Positions 43,912 to 54,690 of a DNA stretch of 64,000 bases are shown here, one piece after another. How positions within the stretch are numbered: position 1 is the first letter of the stretch; each line of letters opens with the position of its first letter. Position numbers and translations under genes: made by a program. The DNA comes from Cricetomys ansorgei. Lineage: Eukaryota > Chordata > Mammalia > Rodentia > Nesomyidae. The DNA lies in NCBI GenBank assembly GCA_026225945.1, contig JAMJFZ010002307.1, positions 6,671,001 to 6,735,000 of the forward strand. Direction: 5' to 3'. Below the pieces are notes generated by a model. It saw only the letters and a list, made by a program, of their open reading frames with translations. It did not search any database and was not told the DNA's origin.

Positions 43912-43980
43912 GGGCTGGCTAGATGGCTCAGCAGGTGCTTGCTGCCAACCCCTGTTACCCATTCTGGGACACACAGTAAA
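43912..43980 (+). mobile_element. B3-type SINE fragment
   Basis: GGGGCTGGCTAGATGGCTCA, GCAGGTGCTTGCTGCCAACC and a break after GGGACACACAG: only the head survives. Confidence 0.8.
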
Positions 43981-44077
43981 ACTAGGGGGAAACATGAATA
44001 CAATCTCTGTATTCAACTCACTGTCCAAGCTTTTGGTGTACTTGCTTTTAGTTAACTTTAAGAATCGCTAATTTGGG

Positions 44078-44165
44078 ACCAAGGAGAGAGCCCAGAGGGC
44101 AAAGGCTATGCAAAACCCACCACCCAAATTTGATAGCCAGAATCCACATAAAAAGTCAGACTGGT
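44078..44165 (+). mobile_element. B4 SINE head split by a B1
   Basis: ACCAAGGAGAGAGCCCAGAG, GGCAAAGGCTATGCAAAACC and CCAGAATCCACATAAAAAGT are the tRNA-like head of a B4. Its own B1-like half is replaced at 44166 by a well preserved B1. Confidence 0.6.
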
Positions 44166-44314
44166 AGCTAGGCAGTGGTGGCACACACGTTTAATCCCAG
44201 CACTTGGGTGGCAGAGGCAGTTGGATCTCTGTGAGTTCAAGGCCAGCCTGGTCTACAGAGTGAGTCCAGGACAGCCAGAGTTACAACAGAGAAACCTTGT
44301 CTTGAAAAACCAAA

Positions 44315-44348
<34 letters not shown>
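44166..44348 (+). mobile_element. B1 SINE with (ATA)n tail
   Basis: GGCAGTGGTGGCACACACGT, CTTGGGTGGCAGAGGCAGTT, GTTCAAGGCCAGCCTGGTCT. The A-rich tail has expanded into an (ATA)n tract at about 44316-44348. Confidence 0.93.
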
Positions 44349-44924
44349 TTATTTTGGAGTTATGTGGCTTTGCAATCCATAACTGGCCTCATATTGGCTA
44401 TGAAGTTGTGGGTAACATTTGCAATATGTGGGTCATACCTAGGCTACTTTTCAGGGTCTTGAGGGCTACTTTTGGTGAGACCACCTACGCTTCATTTAGT
44501 TCTGTGGAAGTATCCAGTGGACAACATCAGAGGGCTCCAAATTCCACCCTCCGACGATGCTAATGGCATCATTTTTAAGCATGTGCATCCCAAAATGAAC
44601 TACAAGGCTTCCCCACCCAGAGGACTCCACTCCGCCTCCCAGGCAGATGACTCAAAGCACCCTGCTTTTCTCTCCCATAAACAGCTCTAAGCCCAATGCT
44701 CTGGGAAGTGAACACTGAGACTTGCTCTCCTGCCCCACCTCTGACTGCCAGGTAGATGAACTCTCCTCTACAAACTTTGCTGAGTTAGTAATAGGCACAC
44801 GATCCGGTGGGCAAAGCCATCTCACATGGTATCGGTGCACCGTGCTTGACACCATGTGGCTGTTGTTTCATTTATTTGGTTTTTGTTGGATTTTTTTGTT
44901 TATTTTGGCTTACTTGTTTTGTTT
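44349..44924. other. Unique non-coding DNA, no gene seen
   Basis: Nothing recognised. Confidence 0.5.
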
Positions 44925-45124
44925 TGTGAGACAAGATTTTACTCTGTAGCCCAAGTTGGCCTGGAACTCACTATGTAGCCCAGGCTGGCCTCAGATTCAT
45001 GGTCCTCCTGCCTTTCACTTCCAAAGGCTGGTGTTGTGGGCGCGTGTCACCATGTCCAGCCCCTCTGTGTTCTTTGTATAATACAGTTAGTGGTTTGTTT
45101 GCTTGCTTGTTTGTTTGTTTGTTT
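44925..45124 (-). mobile_element. B1 SINE and adjacent (GTTT)n tract
   Basis: GTGAGACAAGATTTTACTCT, GGCCTGGAACTCACTATGTA, CAGGCTGGCCTCAGATTCAT and CGCGTGTCACCATGTCCAGC are an inverted B1 (44925-45062). A GTTT/GCTT tract follows at 45096-45124. Confidence 0.88.
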
Positions 45125-45675
45125 TCCATAAAGCTTTCTAAATAGATGGCTATTGAATGGAGACTTTGACAGAAAAGTGGCACAGACTGTACACACGCTT
45201 GTCAATCAAGAATTCAAGGGGGAAAACGTTAGGAGAAAGAAAAGTAGAAAGTTCCATAACTTTCAAGAATAACGCTCATTTTAGACATGCTTAAAAGTAT
45301 CCACAGAGGCACACTGGCCCCTGTCCATCTGTCCTTTGCATGGAGCCTTTCTGACACTTGCAAATAAGGACATTTTGATTTTATTCCCTTTGAGTCCATC
45401 TCTTTCTTTTGCTAAAACCTAGTAAGGAGAAACTGTGTTTGTGGCATCTAAAATTTTTTTCTTTTTCCCTGTGAATCGTTTCCTTGCAGAAGTTATGTGA
45501 AGGTCACAAATTTATACCAGGTAATACTTTCTTCAAACAGGTAAAGATGCAATTTGAGGCCCTGCTGAAACCTAGCTGAAGAATTTTTCTAAGAGACATT
45601 CGCTATAATCTCTCCAATTATGATATAACTCATCTTATCACCTAATCTCAAAAGGTTGTGCAGGTTAATGTGACC
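45125..45675. other. Unique non-coding DNA with one cryptic exon candidate
   Basis: At 45490-45520 a 31-base segment lies between TTTCCTTGCAG and CAGGTAATA, good acceptor and donor sites. No support beyond that. Confidence 0.4.
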
Positions 45676-45761
45676 AAATGTATGTATGTATATGGAACTG
45701 AAGCCTAGTGCTCTACAAGAGCAGCCAGTGGTTTTAACCGCTGAGCCATCTCTCCAGCCCC
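45676..45761 (-). mobile_element. B2 SINE fragment
   Basis: GTGCTCTACAAGAGCAGCCA and TTAACCGCTGAGCCATCTCT: the inverted B2 head. The rest is missing. Confidence 0.88.
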
Positions 45762-45869
45762 TTCTGCCATTTCTTAAGAAATAGCATTAAGGCATAAAAC
45801 TGTGTTTCCCCTTCCACCCAGCAACTCTACTAATTGAATCATTCCTAATACATACATCAAAATATGCAA

Positions 45870-45965
45870 AAAGTATTTTTGAGACAGGGTCTGGCCTCAG
45901 ACTTTCAGTGTGATTGTCTCACCTTCCTCAGTGCTAAAATTATAGGTCTCGCTACCATCCCTGAC
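45870..45965 (-). mobile_element. B1-like SINE fragment
   Basis: TTTTGAGACAGGGTCTGGCC, TCACCTTCCTCAGTGCTAAA, ATTATAGGTCTCGCTACCAT. Old and internally deleted. Confidence 0.6.
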
Positions 45966-46549
45966 ACCAAAAAGTACCTTTATATCCAAGTATGTTTACT
46001 GCATGCTTTTTAGCAGCACAGAAACATATGACCCCAATAGTAAGAAAATGGTTAAGAAAATTGTAAATCAGCCCCTTGATAAAGTATCCTGAAAATATTA
46101 GAAATATTTTAAAAACAGATACATTTTAAAGAATTTTATAAAAATAAGAGCTTATATTGTAAGTGAAGAAAAAGAGAATAGTGCTGTTATACACTGTGAG
46201 CTAAGATAATAAAAAAGAATTCAAATGAAAAGGCCAAACAATAATTTCCCACAAAGAGTCAACTCAACCTCTTTTAATTTTCCTGATTGCCTAGTACATT
46301 TTTCCTATGTTCCTATTGAGGAAACTAAATCAAGTAGAGTTTCAAAAAGCTGGATAAGGTATTTGATGTTATTATTCTCTAATTGTGAAAAATGGATGCA
46401 CATGTATTCAAATTAAAGTTTCAAGTGAGACGATTCCTGGAAAGGGGGGCTAGAACACGGTGCTACAGCAATCAAAGACTCTAAGAACCAGAACAAAGAC
46501 TCCATGCAAGCGTAGGCTGTTAGGAGGTTGGAGAATAGGAGGGTGTCCA
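45966..46549. other. Unique non-coding DNA, no gene seen
   Basis: AT-rich, nothing recognised. Confidence 0.5.
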
Positions 46550-46922
46550 GGTTTGGTTCTGTTGCCATGATAAACACCATGACCAAAAGCAACTTGGGGA
46601 GAAAGGGGTTCATTTCATCCTAACAGTTATAGCCCATCATGGAAGGAAGTCGAGGCAGGAACTCAAGACAGAATCAGAAACCATGGAAGAATGTTGCTTA
46701 CCAACTTGCTCACTGTCTCACACTCAGCTAGCTTTCCTACACAGCCAGATCCACCTGCCTACTGATAGCGCTGCCCACAGTGGGACAGGCCCTTCTACTT
46801 CAATTATCACTTAAGATAATGTCCCACAGATCAATCTAATCTGTGTAATTCTTCAGCTTAGGTTCTTTCTTCCCAAGTGATTCAGGGTTGTATCAAATTG
46901 ACAGCTAAACTGACCATGACAG
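46550..46922 (+). mobile_element. Rodent dispersed repeat (type A)
   Basis: GTTGCCATGATAAACACCAT, GACCAAAAGCAACTTGGGGA, CCCATCATGGAAGGAAGTCG and a 3' end TGTATCAAATTGACAGCTAA. Second best copy after 10005. Confidence 0.6.
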
Positions 46923-47840
46923 CGGGGAATATTTATTGCTTTTTTTTTTTCAGCACGTAGGTAATAAATTTGACTGGGTTTCCACTCTAAAGTAGAATTA
47001 CTAGAGTCTGTCACACAGAAAATTTACAAGTATAATCTGAAGTGCAACAAATTATCTGTAGCCAAACAACCACACAGCACACATTCTAGTCTAGAAAGAG
47101 AATGTTGCCAGCATCATGGAAGCCTGGACCAGATTTTTTTCTAAAGGATTTTCAGGGAATTGGCTGACTCTTCACCCCAAGCCAGGAAACCAGCCCTTTA
47201 AAAGGAAGCAATGCCCCCTGCTGTTGGGAACACTGGGGCAAGAAATTGGCCAAGAGATCTGTGCAAGAAGTAACTTTCTGGGAATTTATCGGGGCAAAGA
47301 AAATACAACTGTGGAGTGGGAGTATTTCCCTTGGACCAAATGTTTGGAATGGTGTGGGAGACGGAATTGTGTGGGGAATTTTGAACACTAAAAATGCCTC
47401 TGGGAAAATGAGTAAGTATCAACAGAAAGAAGTGGAAATTTTTATTCACTGGGGAAATGAACAAAGTAAGAACGTAGACTGATTAGAAATGTGTTTGCTC
47501 ATGACAGAGAAATTGAAGTTTGAGTCTCATCTGAGAAGAAACTGCAAGTTTGCCTATATCCATCTGTTGTCTATGACTATAACAAAGTATCTGAGGCTGG
47601 TAACATATAAAGAAAGGAGAGTTGCTTAGCCAATAGTTAAATGGAGTTTCAAGGACATGACTGCATCAGCTCTGCTCTGGTGAGATACTCATAAAAGATG
47701 ACATTCATTGTGAAAGTGTATGAGAAAGACCACGTGTTGAGTCAGAGTGAGGGGAAGAGTTAATCTTGCTTTCCTTGTCAACTACCTTAATTCTGTCCAA
47801 ATATTGAATTCTTTCCTTGCCCTCATTCCAGATACCACCT
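46923..47840. other. Mostly unique DNA, possible old type A fragment
   Basis: 47570-47700 (CTATAACAAAGTATCTGAGG and onwards) resembles the start of a type A repeat. The remainder shows nothing. Overlapping open frames on both strands at 47116-47480 are not gene-like. Confidence 0.4.
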
Positions 47841-47998
47841 GTTTGATTGTTTGTTTGTTTGTTTGTTTGTTTTAGACAGAGTCTCACTCTTTGCTCTGGC
47901 TGTCCTGGAACTCATTCTGTAGACCAGGCTGGCCTCAACTCACAGAGATCCACCTGCCTTTGCCTCCCAGCTACTAGGATTAAAGATGTGTGTTACAG
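47841..47998 (-). mobile_element. B1 SINE with (TTTG)n tail
   Basis: A TTTG tract at 47842-47872 leads into AGACAGAGTCTCACTCTTTG, GTCCTGGAACTCATTCTGTA and ACTAGGATTAAAGATGTGTG. Confidence 0.92.
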
Positions 47999-48858
47999 GG
48001 GACCAAATTCCTAATGCATGAACACTTGGGGGATACACAAGCCATACCCACACTTCAGCAGTTCCCATGCAAGGAAGAATTAGCTTTAGCATCCACCACA
48101 TGAGGTGGTACCAATGTCACCTCCAGAGTACCAGCCAATAAAACACCCTAGTCCAATCTTCTCATCCTCCCCACCACCATGGAACAGGTCACAGACCAAG
48201 AGAGGAGAGACTGGAGGCTCACTGGGCATAAAGAATCCTATTGCTCAACCACGACATGCTGGAGGCTGGAAGAGACAGACTTCAGTTTTGAGTCAAGTCT
48301 CACCATTTTATGAAAATTTTGGCTCTCATAATGATTTAGTGTTTTACTTTGGAGATTTACATATTTTTGAGTTACTTAAGATTGTAGGGAAATTCATTCA
48401 ATTGCACATATTACTGGGGGCAAATGAGTAGCCCAACTTCCCTGAAAATGCATAAAGGAAGAGGGAAATAAAAAGAAGTTACTTTCTGACTACATCACTT
48501 CATCCTGCTGTGGCCAATACTAGGGTTGTGACATTTTCCTTACTGTTATGAATGGATGAAGAGCCATGGCAGTGGGCTTTGCACCTCCAGGGCTGCCACA
48601 AGCACAACCTATAGTTTATACAAGAAGCTCTGCTTGGTGATACGGTCATTCTGGAACTTTTATGGCATTTTTTTTAAAGCAGCACTACTACTTGAACATA
48701 GTAAGCCAGAAAAGCATCCACACGCTTCCATGTCACTTGCCTGAACACTTAACGGTACACAGTACACACAACCTGTGGTGTAACCACCGTTAACCCCGAT
48801 GTCAGCTTCATGGCATTGAGAATCAGCAAAGAGATAAGCCTCTCACCTGCCTGCAAGG
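47999..48858. other. Unique non-coding DNA, no gene seen
   Basis: Nothing recognised on either strand. Confidence 0.5.
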
Positions 48859-48859
48859 G

Positions 48860-49140
48860 GTTGTCTAGATTAGACTGAGATGGGAAGACCAAAACTAAAA
48901 GTGGGGAGTGACATCCCATGGGTTGAGATCCTAGACTGAATAAAAAGAGAGGGGTAAGCACCAGGGTTCATCTCTCTCTGCTTCTTGACTGATCCAATGT
49001 GGCCAGCTGCCTCACCCTCCTCCTTCCATGAATTCCCACCTTGATGAGAAGTATTCTTTTAACTTTGTGCCAAAATAAACCCTTCCTTCATAACTTTTTT
49101 TTTTTTTGGTCAGATAGACTGTCACAGCACTGAGAAATAT
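48860..49140 (+). mobile_element. Rodent dispersed repeat (type C), 3' half
   Basis: GGGGTTGTCTAGATTAGACT, TCTGCTTCTTGACTGATCCA, ATGTGGCCAGCTGCCTCACC, CCAAAATAAACCCTTCCTTC and ACTGAGAAATATAACCGATG follow the order of the 3' half of the type C repeat. Confidence 0.5.
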
Positions 49141-49405
49141 AACCGATGGACCCTGTATATAAAAGAAAAAAAAATGAGGAAGGATACGGGTGGACCAGGT
49201 TTCCAAGTGACCGCATAGTTCCAGAGCCCAGACACCTGCTCTCTGGTGTGATGCCCTGCCAAACCTCTCTATGCATCCTCGAGGCAGTAAATCGTGAAGA
49301 AGCCCATCCATGCTGTTGTCCTTTCTGGGCTCTGATATTGCTCACGGTGTCATGGTTACTCCTGAGCACTGCATCACATCAAAGAAAGCAGAATGGTTAA
49401 CATAA
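49141..49405. other. Unique non-coding DNA
   Basis: Nothing recognised. Confidence 0.4.
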
Positions 49406-49435
49406 ATGAAGAATCCCTCAAGAATAATCAAAAAG
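49406..49435 (+). CDS. Weak candidate first coding exon (10 codons)
   Basis: ATG at 49406 is preceded by an in-frame TAA and followed by ten codons (MKNPSRIIKK) that end exactly at a near-perfect donor, AAG|GTAAGT. The phase is 0, which matches the frame of the candidate exon at 50307. The start context is poor (T at -3). No protein family recognised. A chance donor after a short open frame is quite possible. Confidence 0.12.
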
Positions 49436-49938
49436 GTAAGTTTCTTCCTTTGTTTATAGCTGGCAATGGACAATCTGAAACTCAGTGATTATAAAAGAAC
49501 AGGAAATATCAAATACCAGACACAGGCTGTCCATTAGCCCCCGTAGACTGGAGAGATTAAAATAGGTTCTTAAATATCAAGCTGGGGTGGAGATTGTAGT
49601 TACTAGAGTTTCATAGTTCTAGAACCCACATTGTGAATAAATAGGAAAAAAAGCACTGGTTAATCTAAACCTTTGTATACTGGATGATGATTTAAAATAT
49701 AATTTCCATACCTATGAACCAATCTCTACTTCTACCCTGATATGTATGGCCATCTAAAGGACATTAAGGATTAACTGAAATGTTATGGATTATGTTGAGG
49801 ATTCCTAAGAGTTCAGAGTCAGAAAGGTCCTTGATCATTTTCTTCCATCTCCCAATTTTCCATACTGGGAAATGAACTAACTGGTCTAAAGTTACCTAAT
49901 TAACCAGCTGTGGCAATAATTCTAGATATCCAACTAAG

Positions 49939-50131
49939 AGGCTGGAGAGATAGCAGCAGTTTAGAGTATGTACTGCTCTTGCAGAAAACCCAAGTTTAGT
50001 TCCCAGTACCTACTTCAGGTGGCTCACAACCTCCTGTAACTCCAACTCCAGGTGATATAATGCCCTCTTCTGGCCTCTGTGAGTGCTGCAACTCACATAC
50101 ACATACCTGCACACATACACATAATTAAAAA
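49939..50131 (+). mobile_element. B2 SINE
   Basis: GAGGCTGGAGAGATAGCAGC, TTAGTTCCCAGTACCTACTT, GCCCTCTTCTGGCCTCTGTG and an ACATACACATAATTAAAAAC tail. It would lie inside the intron of the model 49406-50472. Confidence 0.92.
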
Positions 50132-50306
50132 CTATTTTTAGTATTTGTACTCTACTATTTGTAGTAGAGACTTTGCACCTAGGTTCTATGTAGCATTTTG
50201 GTGTTTCAGAAACAGTTCAAAAACTCCCTGGGGTTAGGAAGATCTTTAGGATTTTCCTATACAATATCAGACTGCATTATCCCTTCCCCACTTCACACTA
50301 AGCAAG

Positions 50307-50472
50307 TATTGGGTGATTGTCCCTGACGACCCAGAATACAGAGACATAATCAAAAGCATGAAGCCCCTGGGACTGGTAAACTTGAGGCTAGCGTCTTCAA
50401 GAATGGCTATAGACAAGAGCATGCCTCCTGGCTTATACTCTGGATATGAAACAACTGATTGCCGTTCACGAA
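50307..50472 (+). CDS. Weak candidate internal exon, unrecognised protein
   Basis: A pyrimidine-rich stretch and AG (CCCTTCCCCACTTCACACTAAGCAAG) precede an open frame starting YWVIVPDDPEYRDIIKSM. The frame reaches a perfect donor, CGAA|GTGAGT, after 166 bases, ending in phase 1. The frame also stays open past the donor to a TAG at 50703-50705. I do not recognise the protein. Open frames of this length are expected by chance in 64 kb, so the case rests on the two splice sites and the matching phase with 49406-49435. Confidence 0.2.
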
Positions 50473-50749
50473 GTGAGTTTGCTGAATTGCCCTCCAGTCA
50501 GAGGAGATACAGAGAAATCATTAAGGGAGCGATTGCCAATGGTAAAAAAGCTGGCTGCATTTGCAAAGCAGTAGCATCTGGGACTGCTTCTGATTTCAAC
50601 AGAAGCCAAGTGCTAACACACCTTAGTTTAAGGGGTGAGAAGTCACTTGTGACAGTGGCAAGGCTAGAAGAACTGTCTCACCTGACACTCTGGGTTGCTT
50701 CCTAGACTTATTCAGCTGACAAACTTTGCACCTGTCCCTCTGAGCTGGT
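50473..50749. other. Unique DNA downstream of the candidate exon
   Basis: The plus frame stays open to 50705 but has no recognised motif. No repeat seen. Confidence 0.4.
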
Positions 50750-51325
50750 TAGTTCTGGTTGTCAATTTGATGTAGCCTAAAGTCGCCAGGTGCGACAGCG
50801 ATTCTTGGTTGTCAGCTTGGCCACATCTGGATCAACTAAAATGCAAACAGCCAGACACACCTATGAAGGATTTCTTGATTGGATAATTTAAGGTGAGAAG
50901 ACCCACCCTAAATCTAGGTCACACCTCCTGGGTGGCAGCCCACACAAAAGGGCATAGAAAAAGGACGTGGTTGCTCTTTGTCCTGCCTTCACTCTCACTT
51001 GGCAAGTTCACCTACCCTGTTCCTAAGGTATTCCTTTGCAGACATTAGAACCTACTTCTTCAGGACTCCAACACAGACTGAAGACCAGCAGCTCGCTAGG
51101 AATTCTCTAGGGTGCCAGTGCCATATTGTACCATATTGGGACATCTGAGACCTCCTTGCCTCCTGTACTGAATAACTACCAGATTCTTGCCCTTTTAGTC
51201 AGGAGATAGCCATTGTTGAATTACCCAGACCACAGCCTGTAAGCCACTCTAATAAATCCCCATTCGATATATAGATATTCTTTGTCAGTTCTGTTCCATT
51301 TGAGAGCTCTGACTAACACACCTGG
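50750..51325 (+). mobile_element. Rodent dispersed repeat (type B), nearly complete
   Basis: TTCTGGTTGTCAATTTGATG start with a second TTCTTGGTTGTCAGCTTGGC about 50 bases on, then GAAGACCCACCCTAAATCTA, ACTCTCACTTGGCAAGTTCA, ACACAGACTGAAGACCAGCA, GTAAGCCACTCTAATAAATC and CTGACTAACACACC. The doubled start suggests a partial 5' duplication. Same family as 13400-14005. Confidence 0.6.
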
Positions 51326-51359
51326 GAAGAGGGAACATCAAATGAGGCATTGCCCAGAT

Positions 51360-51500
51360 CAGACTGGCCTGCGGTGGTTTGTAAGAGATTATCTTGATAG
51401 ATGATTGGTGGGCGGCACCAATCCCTAGGCAGGTGGGCTTGAGCTATATAAGTAAAGTAGCTTCACGCCAGTAAGCAGCATTCCTTCATAGTTTTGCTTC
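51360..51500 (+). mobile_element. Rodent dispersed repeat (type C), internal piece
   Basis: TTATCTTGATAGATGATTGG, GGGCGGCACCAATCCCTAGG and GAGCTATATAAGTAAAGTAG correspond to the middle of the type C repeat. Confidence 0.45.
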
Positions 51501-51539
51501 AATGATGGATTATGACATGGAAGTATAATGTCATCCTTT

Positions 51540-52075
51540 CTCCCATACTTTGCTTTTGGTCAAACTAGAACACCCTTCAAGATGTGGATGAAACCAGCAG
51601 TATTAGTACTGTCCATGTAGGAAACAGTCTGATGTCTGATGTTCTGAAGCCTAACCTGACAGTCACCTCTGCTTCAATCAACAACACAAGTGAGGTCTGT
51701 AGAAAGGCACCATGATGCTCTGAGTGAGAATCTCCCCAGGAACAGTGTAGACCTGGATGTCAAGAACATGTATGCCAAAGATGTCCATCATAGCAACATT
51801 GGTGACAGTAAAAATGATACACAGTGAAGATACCTTAAAGAGGGACACTTGTGCCTCTCCCATTGGCTGCCATACTCTTGAAACAATGGTCCCCACAGAA
51901 TTGGAATATCCCTAGGAATCTCATACTGGAAAGGGAAAAGTTGAACCTTCATAACAGCCCCAACTTGTCTCCCAAGATACTGACTGACTCCTATTGGCAT
52001 GGCTGTTTGGACCCTACCACAACCACACCCCACCAGTGAAGGCCTTGTCTCCCTTCATCTGGTATAGCACCTGAA
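51540..52075. other. Non-repeat stretch, possible old pseudogene remnant
   Basis: Plus strand: 47 open codons from about 51572 to a TGA at 51712, then further open segments in another frame. Minus strand: two overlapping frames at 51678-52033. No family recognised, and the frames are of chance length. Direction and nature are undecided. Confidence 0.3.
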
Positions 52076-52145
52076 AGAAAGTCACTCCATGATGACTAGG
52101 CATTCAAATATATGAGCCTAAGAGGGCCATTCCTATTCAAGGCAT
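52076..52145 (+). mobile_element. 3' end piece of an RMER1-like repeat
   Basis: GTCACTCCATGATGACTAGG, CATTCAAATATATGAGCCTA and GGGCCATTCCTATTCAAGGC form the 3' end of the repeat whose 5' part lies downstream at 52553-52803. Confidence 0.55.
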
Positions 52146-52229
52146 CCATAAAGTGTGCGAATTTATGTCTGGATCTTTGATTCAGTTCCACTGATCAACA
52201 TGTCTGTTTTTATGACAATACATGCAGGA

Positions 52230-52402
52230 TCCACAGGGACAATGGAAGAGCAGAACCCCATGCCAAAGGAGAGAACCCCTGCCTGATACTGCAAGTCAGA
52301 TCAGGAACTAAAGACTGGATAACCTGGAGACAATTTCTAATGATGTCATTCTCTGCTCATAGATCTGTGCCTAGCCCAGTCTTCATCAGAAAGGGCCATA
52401 CC
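52230..52402 (+). mobile_element. L1 3' UTR fragment
   Basis: GGGACAATGGAAGAGCAGAA, GAGAACCCCTGCCTGATACT, AGACTGGATAACCTGGAGAC and CCTAGCCCAGTCTTCATCAG align in order with 19669-19830 in the L1 tail at 18.8-20.4 kb. Confidence 0.88.
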
Positions 52403-52547
52403 TTCTGTGGGTAGTCCACATAAAAGACCATGGAAGAAGGAAGCTTTTGCTTTTTGCTTACTTAACCCTCACTCTGGCAGGCAAGTTCATCTATCCTGCC
52501 GCTGAGGCATTCCTTCATTGGCAGTATAACCCACTTCTTCAGATGAC
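52403..52547 (+). mobile_element. Type B repeat, middle piece
   Basis: GTCCACATAAAAGACCATGG, AAGAAGGAAGCTTTTGCTTT, GCAAGTTCATCTATCCTGCC match the middle of the type B repeat (compare 50940-51060). Confidence 0.55.
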
Positions 52548-52549
52548 AT

Positions 52550-52803
52550 GACCATGGACACTCTTATAAAAGGAAGCATTAATTGGGGCTTGCTTACAGT
52601 TTCAGAGTCTTAGCCCATCACCATCATGATGGGGAGCATCATGGTACACAGGCAGACATGGAGCTCTACATCCAGATCTGCAGGCAGCAGGAAGAGAGAG
52701 ACACTGGTCCAGGCTTGGGCTTTTGAAATCCTAAAGCACACCCCCAGTTACATACTTCCTCCAACAAGGCCACACTTCGTAATCCTTCTCAAGTAGTGCC
52801 ACA
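52550..52803 (+). mobile_element. RMER1-like repeat, 5' part
   Basis: TATAAAAGGAAGCATTAATT, GGGGCTTGCTTACAGTTTCA, GGAAGAGAGAGACACTGGTC, CTTCCTCCAACAAGGCCACA. Ends where its 3' part (found upstream at 52076) should begin. Confidence 0.6.
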
Positions 52804-53394
52804 AAAAGGAAATTTTTAAAAAACAGTTTTCAAGACTTTGCCTAACTTTGCAGCACCTCTCCATTTCTCCCATGTGTCTCCGGTAAAGACCAAAATAAGA
52901 GCTCATCTTCAGGACAATTTAATGATGACTCATTGAGTATTTTATTGTATTAGTCACATAATAACTAAGCCATGTTGAAATCATGATTATGACACAGTGC
53001 CTGATATTTTCACTAAAGGGCACATGACAGTACCAAATATACTTAATAAATTGTCATCATTTTACACAACCCAGCCCTTTACACAAAGCCTACCATTCAA
53101 CATACACATATTTTAAATTCTTTCCCTAGTAAGTACCTTCTTTTAACTAGTCCACTGTGGGAGGGCATGGGATACTGAGGCAGAACTCGGTCCAGTCAAG
53201 GTCCTCAGGAGGCTTTATTAGCTAAGCACGTGCTTGAGACTACAAGACTGAAAATTAAACATGATACAGGCTCTCGTTTTGAAAACTGAGAACCAGTCGA
53301 GTATTTTCTGACCGTCTCTGCCTTTCATTCTTCCTCTCCATATTTCAATTATGTCACAAAGAAATAACCTAGTTAAACAAATCGTTTCACTTCC
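52804..53394. other. Unique non-coding DNA, no gene seen
   Basis: Nothing recognised. Confidence 0.5.
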
Positions 53395-53530
53395 CAACCA
53401 TGATGGCTAATCTTGGTTGTCAACTTGACTACATCTGGAATCAACTGAAACGCAAGCAGCGAGGCACACCTGTGAGGGTTTCTCTTGATTGGATCATTTG
53501 AGGTAGAAAGACCCACAAGAAAACTGGGCC
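53395..53530 (+). mobile_element. Type B repeat, 5' piece
   Basis: CATGATGGCTAATCTTGGTT, GTCAACTTGACTACATCTGG, GGCACACCTGTGAGGGTTTC. The middle piece of such a repeat lies upstream at 52403. Confidence 0.6.
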
Positions 53531-54418
53531 ATTTAGCCAATGCCTAAATCTAAATCTAATACTATTTGACTTTTGCCAAATTCAAGTCCACTCTAGTCCT
53601 CTGGAACTCTTCCTCCAAAAGGCTGGGTGTGCACATGCACTAATTCACAGTTATGAACAACTAGTGACCTTATTGCTCTCTAATTCTTTTAGCTTAAATT
53701 GTTTATTTACTTACTTACTTACTTATTTTAGAAACCCATAAGCCAATGAGATAGGAGAAAGCTGTCAAGGCCCCAACTCTAAACCAAGAAACCAAGAGCT
53801 AAAGGTAACCAGTGACTGCCCAGAGAGGGAGACTATTCCTGGACTTTATTCTCCAAGAAGAAACCTTGTCTAATCCCAAGAGGCATCTAATTATTTTAGT
53901 CTTCAAGGTAGACCAAGCATCCACACAGGGACATCTAGTGGCAACCAAAACTCACTGCAGAGATTACCTTCTTGTCAGCCTCCAGTCTTTCTAGCTTAAG
54001 AACCAGAGTGAAATCTGGATAATGCTGTGTTTATAAACAGCAAACGATCAACAGAAAATACTCAAAAAAAGAAAAAGTATTAGAACAGAACCTCCTTTTT
54101 CTCCACAATAAAAGAATTTCAGGCTTAGAGCTAAGACACAGAAGCAAAAAGATCAGTTTTACAGAAATTAATCTTTCTAGAACCACTAAAGAGTACAATA
54201 AACTAATTATCCTTTATGTTGTAGAACATTAATTTTAATAGCTCTGCTTTATAAAGCAAAGTGGCCGTAAGAAGGAAACTAATAGGAAACTAATGATGCA
54301 TAGCACAGTTGAGATTATTAAAATGAAATAACAGTGAATCTTAATTAAACTACTCAATATCCTTAAGATATTTATGTGCCTTTTATATAAATTATTTTTC
54401 TTCTTTGAAATGCAGTGG
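53531..54418. other. Unique non-coding DNA, no gene seen
   Basis: A short TTAC tetranucleotide tract lies at 53706-53726. Nothing else. Confidence 0.5.
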
Positions 54419-54590
54419 AGAGCTGGAGAGAGGGCTCAGTGGTTGAGAGTAACGGCTGCTCTTCCAGAGGGCTGAAGTCCGGCTCCCACACCCTGGAACC
54501 TCACAACCACTTTTAACACCAGCAGCGAGGGATCTGAGGGCCTCTTCTAGCCTTCTCAGGTGCCAGCACACAAATGGGCATCATATTCTC

Positions 54591-54639
<49 letters not shown>

Positions 54640-54647
54640 CCTCTCTC

Positions 54648-54689
<42 letters not shown>

Positions 54690-54690
54690 A
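54419..54690 (+). mobile_element. B2 SINE with (TC)n(CA)n tail
   Basis: GAGCTGGAGAGAGGGCTCAG, GCTGCTCTTCCAGAGGGCTG, GGCCTCTTCTAGCCTTCTCA. The tail is a compound microsatellite, TC at 54592-54652 and CA at 54654-54687. Confidence 0.92.
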
